Positions 24,357 to 32,447 of a stretch of DNA of 35,671 nt are shown piece by piece. The stretch is taken from the NCBI GenBank assembly GCA_050943075.1, contig JBMNOM010000007.1:1-35671 (forward strand), given 5' to 3'. The translations under genes were made by a program, and so were the position numbers. The notes beneath the pieces were generated by a model that was given only the letters and a program-made list of their open reading frames with translations, searched no databases and was not told the origin of the DNA. This DNA comes from CAJKWP01 sp050943075. GTDB lineage: Bacteria > Bacillota > Clostridia > Christensenellales > UBA1242. Numbering within the stretch: the stretch's first letter is position 1; each line of letters opens with the position of its first letter.

Positions 24357-25499
24357 ATGAAATATCACATTACAACTTATGGATGCCAAATGAACGTTCA
24401 CGAAAGTGAAAAACTTGCAGGCACACTTGAAAAATTGGGGCACGTGCCAACTGAAAATCAAGAAGAAGCTGACATCATCATTTTTAACACTTGTGCAATC
24501 AGAGAAGGGGCTGAACACAAGGTTTTTGGCAATGTGGGCAGGCTTAAAGCAATGAAAAAAGCTTCGCCAAACAAAATTGTTGCAGTTTGCGGTTGTATGA
24601 CACAACAAAAAGAAGTGGCAGAAAAATTGCACAAAACATTCACATTTGTTGACATTATTTTTGGAACACACAATTTGCTTGACTTTGAAATATATTTGAA
24701 AAACTTTGAAGAAAACAGAAAAAGAATTTTGCAAGTTGAAGAGGAAAGAGAACTTTGCGAAAACGCCAAAATTGTTAGAACAAGCGGGGAAAATGCTTGG
24801 GTTAACATTATGTATGGTTGCAACAACTTTTGCACATTTTGCATTGTGCCACATGTTAGAGGCCGTGAAAAAAGCAGAGCAAAAGAAGACATTTTGCAAG
24901 AAGTTAAAGACCTTGTTAAAGAAGGCAAATATAAAACAATTACTTTGCTTGGGCAAAATGTAAATTCTTATGGCAACGACAGCCGCGCTAAAAATGGCAA
25001 TTTTGCAGGGTTGCTTAAAGACATTTGTGCCATTGATGGCGATTTTAAGTTAACCTTTATGACTTCAAACCCAAAAGATTTAACAGATGAACTCATTGCA
25101 ACAATTGCAACCGAGCCAAAAATTATTAAAGACATTCATTTGCCTGTGCAATCTGGCAGCAACCGAATTTTGAAATTGATGAACAGAAAATACACAAGAG
25201 AACAGTATCTTGAACTCATTAAAAAAATTAGGACAATGATGCCAAATGCCCGCATAACAACAGACTTTATTGTTGGTTTCCCATCAGAAACTGAAGAGGA
25301 CTTTGAAGCAACCTGTGATTTGGTTAAAGAAGTGCAATATAATCAAATTTTTGCTTACATGTATTCAAAACGTCCAAACACCCCGGCATATAACATGCCA
25401 GACCAAATTTCAAAAGAAGAGAAAAACAGAAGAGTTAATATTTTGTTAAATTTGGAAAAAGACATTCAAAAAATTAAACAAGTGAAAAAAATAATTTAA
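24357..25499 (+). CDS. miaB: tRNA methylthiotransferase MiaB lacking a TRAM domain
   Basis: A 380-residue radical-SAM enzyme that adds the 2-methylthio group to i6A37 in tRNAs reading UNN codons. The N-terminal MTTase domain has the three cluster cysteines in TYGCQMN, NTCAIRE and CGCMTQQ. The radical-SAM domain has the CNNFCTFC motif (CxxxCxxC) and GQNVNSYG. These sequences match MiaB better than RimO or MtaB. The protein ends at KDIQKIKQVKKII, where relatives (~440-510 aa) continue into a ~60-residue TRAM domain. mutS begins 10 nt later, so no room or frameshift can hide it. The ATG at 24357 has TTGGAG upstream. miaA, the preceding enzyme of the pathway, closes the same gene run. Confidence 0.92.
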   Translation: MKYHITTYGCQMNVHESEKLAGTLEKLGHVPTENQEEADIIIFNTCAIREGAEHKVFGNVGRLKAMKKASPNKIVAVCGCMTQQKEVAEKLHKTFTFVDIIFGTHNLLDFEIYLKNFEENRKRILQVEEERELCENAKIVRTSGENAWVNIMYGCNNFCTFCIVPHVRGREKSRAKEDILQEVKDLVKEGKYKTITLLGQNVNSYGNDSRAKNGNFAGLLKDICAIDGDFKLTFMTSNPKDLTDELIATIATEPKIIKDIHLPVQSGSNRILKLMNRKYTREQYLELIKKIRTMMPNARITTDFIVGFPSETEEDFEATCDLVKEVQYNQIFAYMYSKRPNTPAYNMPDQISKEEKNRRVNILLNLEKDIQKIKQVKKII

Positions 25500-25509
25500 G
25501 GAATAACAA

Positions 25510-28107
25510 ATGGCAATTTCACCAATGATGCAACATTATTTGCAAACAAAAGAAAAATATCAAGACGCAGTTTTGTTTTACAGGCTGGGTGATTTTTACG
25601 AATTCTTTTATGAAGATGCAATTTTAATGAGCAAGGTTTTAGACTTAACTTTAACAGGAAAAGACTGTGGCCTGGAAGAGCGCGCGCCAATGTGTGGCAT
25701 TCCATATCACGCAGCAGAAGGCTACATTGAAAAACTTGTTAAACTTGGCTATAAAGTTGCAATTTGCGAGCAGTTAACCGCACCACAAAAAGGCGTTAAA
25801 ATTGTTGAGCGTGATGTTGTTAGAATTGTCACAAGCGGAACACTTGTTGAAGAAAATATGCTTGACCAAAACAAAAACAACTATATTGTTTGCATTTATA
25901 AAAACAAAGAAAATTTGGGAATAAGCTATTGCGAAATTTCAAAAGGCGAGTTTAAAGTTTTTGAACTTAACATTTCAAATTCACTTGAAAAACTTAACGA
26001 CTTTTTGTCACAACTTGCGCCAAGCGAAATTATTTGCAACAGCGAAGCAAAACAACTTGAAAGCACTCTTCAAGTTTGTCTTTTGGGTTTAACCCCAAGG
26101 TTTTACACATATTTTGACTGGGCTTTTGATGCCACACAAGCAGAAAATGCAAACAAAATGCAATTTGGAAATAACTATAAAAGAGTGTTTGAACTTGACA
26201 AGCAAAAATTTGCTGTGGTTTCAAGCGGTGCGCTTTTGCAATATCTTTTTGAAACACAAAAAACAACTTTGCACCACTTAAATAAAATTGCAAAACATCA
26301 ATTTGACAAAAATATGATTATTGATGTCAACACAAAACGCAACCTTGAAATTTTGGAAAGTTTGAAAGACAAGCGCAAAAAAGGCACACTTTTATGGCTT
26401 TTGGATCAAACCAAAACAAGCATGGGTGCGCGCCTTTTCCGCGACTGGATTTCTGCGCCACTTTATGATGAAAAAGAAATTAATTTAAGGCTTGATGCTG
26501 TTCAAGAACTTGTTTCAAAACTCATATTGCGTGAAAGTTTAACGCAAGAACTTGCGCAATTAAAAGACATCGAGCGCATTATTGGAAGAATTGCAACTTC
26601 TGGGCTTCATCCAAAACATTGTTTGGCTCTTGCCTCATCATTAAGCAAAGTGCCGCTTATTAAAAAAATTACAAGCAGTTTTAAAACTGATAAATTAACA
26701 AGCCTTTCAAATGGAATTTTAGATTTCAGTGAAATTACAACACTTTTAAACAATGCCATAAGCCCTGACGCGCCAGCAAACATGAAAGATGGCGGCTATA
26801 TTAGGGAAGGCTACAATAAAGAACTTGACGCACTTCGCAACGTTGCAACACAAGGTGTTAATTGGGTTAATGAACTTGAAATGCAAGAAAGAGAAAGAAC
26901 AGGCATTAAAAACCTAAAAATTTCTTACAATAAAGTTCATGGCTATTTCATTGAAGTTAACAAGTCACAAACCGCGTTTGTTCCACTAAATTATGAAAGA
27001 CGTCAAACAATTGCAAACAACGAAAGATATATAACTGAAGAACTTAAAGAAATTGAAAACAAAATTTTAAATTCAAACGAACTTTCAATTAAACTTGAAC
27101 AAGAAATTTTTGCTTTTATTAGGCAAGAACTCATTAAAGAAATTCCAAAATTGCAAATTTTGGGGCAAATTCTTTCTGAAATTGACTGCTTGACTGCTTT
27201 GGCAATTACAGCAGTTAAAAACAACTATATAAGGCCAAAAGTTTCCAAAAAACTTGATTGCATTAAAATTATTGAAGGCCGCCATCCAGTTGTTGAAGCA
27301 TTTTTGAAAGAAAACTTGTTCATTCCAAATGATACTTATCTTAACACAACAACAGACAAAACAATGATTATAACTGGTCCAAATATGGCTGGTAAAAGCA
27401 CATATATGCGCCAAGTGGCTTTAATTACATACATGGCTCACATTGGCTCGTTTGTTCCGGCAAAAGAGGCGGAAATTGCGTTAACCGACAGAATTTTCAC
27501 ACGTGTGGGCGCAAGTGACGACCTTGCTTTTGGACAAAGCACTTTCATGGTGGAAATGAGCGAAGTTGCAAACATTTTGCACAACGCAACCAATAACAGC
27601 CTTATCATCTTGGACGAAATTGGAAGAGGAACATCAACATTTGATGGCCTTTCAATTGCGTGGTCTGTGGTGGAATATCTTTCACAAAATATGAGTGCAA
27701 AAACACTTTTTGCAACACACTATCATGAATTAACAGAACTTGAAGGGCTTTTGGACGGAGTTAAAAACTATAAAATTCTTTTAAAAGAAGTTGGTAATGA
27801 AATTGTGTTCTTGCGCAAAATTGTTAGGGGCGGGGCAAACAAGAGCTTTGGAATTGAAGTGGCTTCGCTTGCTGGCTTGCCAAAAAATGTCATTTCCAGG
27901 GCAAAAGAAATTTCAAACATTTTGGAAAAAAGCAACTTGGAGCACAAAATCAGCATAACTCACTTGGAAAACAACCCAGTGCTTGAAGAAAAACAAAACA
28001 ACTCGCGTGAAATCATCTCAATTTTAAGCGACATTAAAATTGAAACAATTTCTCCATTAACAGCTTTTGACATTTTGAATGACCTTGTTCAAAAACTTAA
28101 AAAATAA
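25510..28107 (+). CDS. mutS: DNA mismatch repair protein MutS
   Basis: An 865-residue MutS1, the mismatch-recognition ATPase. The N-terminal domain has SPMMQHYLQTKEKY and GDFYEFF, which includes the Phe-x-Glu wedge that inserts at mismatches. The core and clamp domains follow. The ATPase has Walker A GPNMAGKS, the MutS-specific block TRVGASDDLAFGQSTFMVEM, Walker B LIILDEIGRGTSTFDG and the ATHYHELT switch. Length is typical and the C-terminal FDILNDLVQKLKK helix is kept. TAAGGA precedes the ATG; it is 10 nt after miaB and 10 nt before mutL. Confidence 0.97.
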   Translation: MAISPMMQHYLQTKEKYQDAVLFYRLGDFYEFFYEDAILMSKVLDLTLTGKDCGLEERAPMCGIPYHAAEGYIEKLVKLGYKVAICEQLTAPQKGVKIVERDVVRIVTSGTLVEENMLDQNKNNYIVCIYKNKENLGISYCEISKGEFKVFELNISNSLEKLNDFLSQLAPSEIICNSEAKQLESTLQVCLLGLTPRFYTYFDWAFDATQAENANKMQFGNNYKRVFELDKQKFAVVSSGALLQYLFETQKTTLHHLNKIAKHQFDKNMIIDVNTKRNLEILESLKDKRKKGTLLWLLDQTKTSMGARLFRDWISAPLYDEKEINLRLDAVQELVSKLILRESLTQELAQLKDIERIIGRIATSGLHPKHCLALASSLSKVPLIKKITSSFKTDKLTSLSNGILDFSEITTLLNNAISPDAPANMKDGGYIREGYNKELDALRNVATQGVNWVNELEMQERERTGIKNLKISYNKVHGYFIEVNKSQTAFVPLNYERRQTIANNERYITEELKEIENKILNSNELSIKLEQEIFAFIRQELIKEIPKLQILGQILSEIDCLTALAITAVKNNYIRPKVSKKLDCIKIIEGRHPVVEAFLKENLFIPNDTYLNTTTDKTMIITGPNMAGKSTYMRQVALITYMAHIGSFVPAKEAEIALTDRIFTRVGASDDLAFGQSTFMVEMSEVANILHNATNNSLIILDEIGRGTSTFDGLSIAWSVVEYLSQNMSAKTLFATHYHELTELEGLLDGVKNYKILLKEVGNEIVFLRKIVRGGANKSFGIEVASLAGLPKNVISRAKEISNILEKSNLEHKISITHLENNPVLEEKQNNSREIISILSDIKIETISPLTAFDILNDLVQKLKK

Positions 28108-28117
28108 AGGGAATATT

Positions 28118-30067
28118 ATGAAAAAGATAAACATTCTAGACAAAACAATAACAAACCGCATCTCTGCGGGCGAAGTTGTTGAAAAACCCGCTTCAATTGT
28201 TAAAGAATTGTTGGAAAACAGCATTGACGCTGGCGCAACACGAATCACTGTTGAAATTGTTAATGGCGGAATTGATAAAATTGCTGTGACAGACAATGGC
28301 AGTGGAATTGCAGAAGAAGACATGACATTAACAATCATGCCGCACGCCACAAGCAAAATTCAATCGCTTGAAGATTTGGATGCAATTGGCACACTTGGAT
28401 TTAGGGGAGAAGCACTTGCAAGCATTGCATCTGTTTCAATTTTGGAAATCATTTCAAAACCAGCCGAAGGCCAAGAACTTGGGCAAAAGCTTTTTGCCAA
28501 GGGCGGAGAAATTGTTTCAGTTTCCCCAATTGCTGCACCAAACGGCACACATGTTGAAGTTTCATCTTTGTTTTATAACACACCAGTCAGGGCAAAATTT
28601 TTAAGAAAACCAAAAACAGAAGAAGCCGATATAACAGATTATATTGAAAGAATTATGCTTGCTTTTCCAAACATTGCTTTCAAATATATAATTGATGGTA
28701 AAATTAAATATAACACCACTGGTGGTAGTCTTTTTAATAATATATACACAATATATGGAAAAGAAACAGCAGGCAATTTAATTGAAGTTAACTATCAAAC
28801 AGATAAATTCCGCATTGAAGGCTACATTGGACGCCCAGAAATTGCCAAATCAAACCGCAATTATCAAACACTTTTGGTAAGTGGAAGATATGTTAAAAAC
28901 TTTATGATTTCATCCGCTGTGCAAACTGCATTTGACAACTTTTTAATGAAACACAAATTTCCATTTTTTGTGCTTAATTTAGTTGTGCCATTTGATAACG
29001 TTGACGTTAATGTGCATCCAAACAAACTTGAAGTTAAGTTTGAAAATGCAAATGCAATTTTCAAAGCGTTTCACACTTGCACGCTTGTGCATTTAAGCAA
29101 AGTTGACCAAACAAGAAACATCAATTTGTTTGAGGACGAAAAAAAAGAAGTTGCTGAAGAAAATTCAATCAACCCTCCTTTACCAGAATTAACTGATAAT
29201 CAAGGTGTTTCATTTAAAGATAAAAACAAAGAAGCAGAAGAGCAAATGGCATTCTTGGCAAATTTGAAAACAGATTTAAATAACCAAGTTGTTGATGAGT
29301 CAACTTTATTTTTCTCAAAACCAAGCATTTCAAACAAAATTACTCCATCTGAAATCACTGTTAAAATTGCCAGTGATGAGTTGGAAAATAAGCAAGAAAT
29401 TAAACAAAACCCAGAAATTCAAATATATGAAATCAAAGAAGAAATAAAACAGCAAGAAAAACAAGAAAGTTTGGTGGAAGAAGTTTCTGTTTACGATGTT
29501 GTGGACTACAAAATTGTTGGAACACTTTTCAAAACATATAACATTATTGAAAGCGGTGAGTTTGTGTATTTTATTGACCAACACGCCGCACACGAGCGAA
29601 TTTTGTATGACAAATACATTGAAGAATTAAAAACAAACACAATTGCACAACAACAACTTTTTGTGCCTTTTGTTTTGAAAGTTAAAGACGTTGAAAGTGT
29701 GTTTTTAAACTCGTATTCCAAAAGATTAATTCAAGCGGGTTTTGAAATTGAAGAATTTGGTTTTAACACTTTTAAAGTTAGTGCAGTGCCTTACATTTTC
29801 GCTTCTTTAAAGCTTGACAAATTCTTTGAAGATTTGCTTAAAGACATTTCAAACTTTGAAAAAACGCCGCTTGACTACATTAAAAATGTTATTGCAACAA
29901 AAGCATGCAGATCTGCAGTTAAAGCAGGCAATAATTTAACAGATTTAGAAATTAAAACAATTTTTCAAACAATGAAACAAGGTGTTTTACAATGTCCACA
30001 TGGCAGACCTTTTGTTTTAAAACTTGACAAACTTCAAGTTGAAAAATGGTTTAAACGCGTTTTATAA
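28118..30067 (+). CDS. mutL: DNA mismatch repair protein MutL
   Basis: A 649-residue MutL. The N-terminal GHKL ATPase has ELLENSIDAGATR, VTDNGSGI and GTLGFRGEALASI. A variable, Lys/Glu-rich linker spans about residues 340-460. The C-terminal dimerisation/endonuclease domain has DQHAAHERILYDKY, ACRSAVKAG and CPHGRP. These are the metal-binding motifs of nicking MutL found in bacteria without MutH, although the last position of the first motif is Asp instead of the usual Glu. The ATG at 28118 is preferred over an upstream in-frame start inside mutS; AAAGGG lies upstream. miaA starts 1 nt after its stop. Confidence 0.96.
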   Translation: MKKINILDKTITNRISAGEVVEKPASIVKELLENSIDAGATRITVEIVNGGIDKIAVTDNGSGIAEEDMTLTIMPHATSKIQSLEDLDAIGTLGFRGEALASIASVSILEIISKPAEGQELGQKLFAKGGEIVSVSPIAAPNGTHVEVSSLFYNTPVRAKFLRKPKTEEADITDYIERIMLAFPNIAFKYIIDGKIKYNTTGGSLFNNIYTIYGKETAGNLIEVNYQTDKFRIEGYIGRPEIAKSNRNYQTLLVSGRYVKNFMISSAVQTAFDNFLMKHKFPFFVLNLVVPFDNVDVNVHPNKLEVKFENANAIFKAFHTCTLVHLSKVDQTRNINLFEDEKKEVAEENSINPPLPELTDNQGVSFKDKNKEAEEQMAFLANLKTDLNNQVVDESTLFFSKPSISNKITPSEITVKIASDELENKQEIKQNPEIQIYEIKEEIKQQEKQESLVEEVSVYDVVDYKIVGTLFKTYNIIESGEFVYFIDQHAAHERILYDKYIEELKTNTIAQQQLFVPFVLKVKDVESVFLNSYSKRLIQAGFEIEEFGFNTFKVSAVPYIFASLKLDKFFEDLLKDISNFEKTPLDYIKNVIATKACRSAVKAGNNLTDLEIKTIFQTMKQGVLQCPHGRPFVLKLDKLQVEKWFKRVL

Positions 30068-30068
30068 T

Positions 30069-31004
30069 ATGAAAAAAATAATTGTAATTTTGGGCCCAAC
30101 AGGTGTTGGAAAAAGCAGTGTGGCAGTGGAATTGGCATTAAAAATAAATGCTGAAATTATTTCTGCCGACAGCAGCCAAATTTACAAAGGTTTTGACATT
30201 GGATCTGGCAAAATCACACCAGAAGAAACAAAAGGTGTTAAACACCATTTAATTGACATTGCCACTTTCGACCAAAACTTCAACGTTGCACTTTTTAAGC
30301 AATACGCTGAAGAAAAAATTGAAAGCATTTTGCAAAAAGGCAAAAATGTGATTATTTGCGGTGGCACTGCGCTTTATGTTAAAGCACTTGTTAATGGTTT
30401 TCAGTTTTATGAAAGCGAAAGAAACGACACTTTAAGGCTTCATTATGAAACACTTGCAAGTCAGCACGGAAAAGCCTTTGTGCATGAAATTTTAAAACAA
30501 AAAAACCCAAAAAGAGCGGAAGAAATTAACCCAAACAATTTGATTAAGGTGATTAGAGCGCTTGAAATTGAAGAATATGGCAACCAAAACAAAACTTTTG
30601 AAAAGCCAAAGTTTGAGTATGAAGTGCTTATTTTAAACCAAGACAGACAAAAACTTTATTACAAAATTAATAATAGAGTGAAAAAAATGGTGCAAAGTGG
30701 CTTGTTTTATGAAGTCGAAAGCTTAATTAAAGCAGGCGCAACTTTAACACATTCACCATTTAAGTCAATTGGTTATAAAGAAGTTTACCCATATTTTGAA
30801 CAAGAAAAAAACTTAACAGAAAGTGAAAGCGAAATTTTAAAACAAGAAATCGTTGAAAAAATTAAGCAAAACTCAAGAAATTACGCAAAGCGCCAAATCA
30901 CATTTTTGAAAAGTTTTAATGACGCAAAATGGTTTGAAATGACAACTTTGCAACAAACAACACAAGAAATGTTTAACTATTTAAAAGAAATTAATTGCAT
31001 TTAA
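30069..31004 (+). CDS. miaA: tRNA dimethylallyltransferase MiaA
   Basis: A 311-residue enzyme that prenylates A37 of UNN-decoding tRNAs with DMAPP, making i6A, the substrate of MiaB encoded upstream. Motifs: P-loop GPTGVGKSSVA, ADSSQIYKGFDIGSGK (catalytic Asp), HHLID, GGTALYVKALVNG and the C-terminal FKSIGYKEV. The ATG at 30069 follows the mutL stop by one base and has no clear ribosome site, which suggests translation by coupling to mutL. A start 15 codons earlier would overlap mutL and is less likely. A strong terminator ends the unit. Confidence 0.95.
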   Translation: MKKIIVILGPTGVGKSSVAVELALKINAEIISADSSQIYKGFDIGSGKITPEETKGVKHHLIDIATFDQNFNVALFKQYAEEKIESILQKGKNVIICGGTALYVKALVNGFQFYESERNDTLRLHYETLASQHGKAFVHEILKQKNPKRAEEINPNNLIKVIRALEIEEYGNQNKTFEKPKFEYEVLILNQDRQKLYYKINNRVKKMVQSGLFYEVESLIKAGATLTHSPFKSIGYKEVYPYFEQEKNLTESESEILKQEIVEKIKQNSRNYAKRQITFLKSFNDAKWFEMTTLQQTTQEMFNYLKEINCI

Positions 31005-31054
31005 AATTAATATTTTAGTTAAATAAAAACCAGAAATAAACCAAAATTAAAACA

Positions 31055-31082
31055 AAAAACCACTTAAAAGTGGTTTTTTTTG
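31055..31082 (+). terminator. Terminator of miaB-mutS-mutL-miaA
   Basis: AAAAACCACTT / AAGTGGTTTTT with a short A-rich loop, followed by T run. The run of A on the left lets it act on the opposite strand too. Confidence 0.85.
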
Positions 31083-31214
31083 CTTTTGTTTTTATATGAA
31101 TTTGCTGTATTAATAATTTTTTTAAACTGATGATTATCATAAATTTTAAGGCTTTAAACAATTTAATCATTTGTTTTTTATTAATTTAACATTAATTTCA
31201 AATTAAAATTTATT

Positions 31215-32237
31215 TTATCGCAATTTCACTTTTGAAGCGGCATTTTTTCTTAAATCTTCACTTATTGCAGCATAGTGTTTTTTTGTTGTGTTAACATCTT
31301 TGTGTCCCAAAACATCGGCAACAATATAGATGTCTTGTGTTTCGCGGTAAAGGTTTGTGCCATAAGTGCTTCTTAATTTGTGTGGGGAAATTTTTTTAAG
31401 TGGGGAAACTTCTTTTGCATATTTCTTAACCAAATTTTGAACCGCACGTGTTGTAATTCTTTGTTTTTGCAAAGACAAAAATAGGGCATTGGTGTCAATT
31501 TTTTGTTCTAAACGCTCTTCCATATATGCAAGCAAAGCATCTTTAACTTCATCACCAAAATATAAAACAACTTGATTGCCGCCTTTTCTAACAATTTTAA
31601 AAGCATTAGAGTTAAAATCAATGTCTTCAATGTTAAGCCCAACAAGTTCGCTCACACGAATGCCAGTGCCCAAAAACAAACTCAAAATTGCAAAATCACG
31701 CTTTGCGGTGTTTTTGTTATAAGAAGTTTGGTGGCTTGTGGCAAATGAAGCATCTTCAGCAAAATTAAGCATTTTTGCAACTTCATCCACTTCCATGCGC
31801 AAAATTTCTTTTTGATGTTGTTTTGGAGTTGGGATTTTGCTTATGATGTTTTTGCTTAATTTTTCTTTGTTGAAAAAATATTTAAAAAACGACCTCAAGC
31901 TTGAAAGCTTGCGCGCTTTTCCGCGTTCTGTGTTATGATACACTTTTCCGTTAAATTCATAAAAAGAAAGATATGACAAATAACTTTCAATGTCGGTTGC
32001 GGTTAGGGAATCAAGCTGGGAAAGCGTTATATTTTCTGTTCCACAAAAAAACTTGTAATTGTTTAAATATTCAAAAAAAATTCTTAAATCCATTGCATAA
32101 TTTGCACGTGTTAAAGTTGTTGTTTGGTTTTCAACACCGACAAAAAAGTCAAACACAAAGGAGGGCAAATTTTCAAGATATTTTGAAATTTGCTGAATGT
32201 TTTTTTTATTTCTTTCAAGATAATAGTTTGTTTTCAT
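31215..32237 (-). CDS. Tyrosine recombinase (XerC/D-like)
   Basis: A 340-residue tyrosine recombinase, slightly longer than XerC/XerD (~300). The N-terminal SAM-like core-binding domain spans about residues 25-125. The catalytic domain has Arg194 (GTGIRVSEL), Lys218 (VRKGGN), His286/Arg289 (SPHKLRSTYG), His312 (VLGHKDVNTT) and nucleophile Tyr322 (KKHYAA), so all active-site residues are present. It could be the chromosome-dimer resolvase, but no phage or integrative-element genes surround it and no dif site was recognised. The ATG has no Shine-Dalgarno sequence, and a TATAAT -10 ends 6 nt upstream. It is divergent from serS. Confidence 0.9.
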   Translation of the reverse strand: MKTNYYLERNKKNIQQISKYLENLPSFVFDFFVGVENQTTTLTRANYAMDLRIFFEYLNNYKFFCGTENITLSQLDSLTATDIESYLSYLSFYEFNGKVYHNTERGKARKLSSLRSFFKYFFNKEKLSKNIISKIPTPKQHQKEILRMEVDEVAKMLNFAEDASFATSHQTSYNKNTAKRDFAILSLFLGTGIRVSELVGLNIEDIDFNSNAFKIVRKGGNQVVLYFGDEVKDALLAYMEERLEQKIDTNALFLSLQKQRITTRAVQNLVKKYAKEVSPLKKISPHKLRSTYGTNLYRETQDIYIVADVLGHKDVNTTKKHYAAISEDLRKNAASKVKLR

Positions 32238-32243
32238 GCTTTA

Positions 32244-32271
32244 ATTATACCGCGTTTTGAATTATTCGCAA
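32244..32271 (-). promoter_or_regulatory. Promoter of the recombinase gene (leaderless)
   Basis: On the minus strand, TTGCGA (complement of 32266-32271) and TATAAT (complement of 32244-32249) have a 16-bp spacer. The -10 ends 6 nt before the ATG, so transcription should begin at about the start codon. The -35 lies in the motif ATTATTCGCAAAATAC, which recurs near the right end of the window. Confidence 0.55.
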
Positions 32272-32276
32272 AATAC

Positions 32277-32338
32277 TTTGTTGCAATTTCGAAACAAATG
32301 CAACAAAAGTAATAATTTAATTTGCGAAATTTCGCAAA
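32277..32338. promoter_or_regulatory. Palindromic control region between recombinase and serS
   Basis: Two dyads occupy this divergent gap: TTTGTTGCA / TGCAACAAA (32277-32285 and 32299-32307) and the perfect 18-bp palindrome TTTGCGAAATTTCGCAAA (32321-32338). They lie upstream of both genes and share the TTGCGAA core with the recombinase -35. They could be operators or recombinase-binding sites. Confidence 0.45.
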
Positions 32339-32375
32339 AAATGGGATAAAGATGAAATTATAAAATTCAATTTGC

Positions 32376-32404
32376 TTGATTTTTTATAGTAATAAAGATA
32401 TAAT
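32376..32404 (+). promoter_or_regulatory. Promoter of serS
   Basis: TTGATT (32376-32381) and TATAAT (32399-32404), 17-bp spacer. A second TATAAT follows a few bases downstream. The leader to the serS start is under 45 nt, so no T-box riboswitch is present. Confidence 0.7.
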
Positions 32405-32447
32405 TTGTATATAATAAAAACATTAAATATGGTTAAAAGGAAAGAAT

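Noticed and set aside
31215..32237. Phage or genomic-island integrase
   Set aside because: Full catalytic set, but no attachment repeats, tRNA target or mobile-element genes around it, and base composition like its neighbours.
32250..32447. T-box leader upstream of serS
   Set aside because: No AGGGTGGNACCGCG antiterminator sequence or specifier hairpin; the leader after the promoter is too short.
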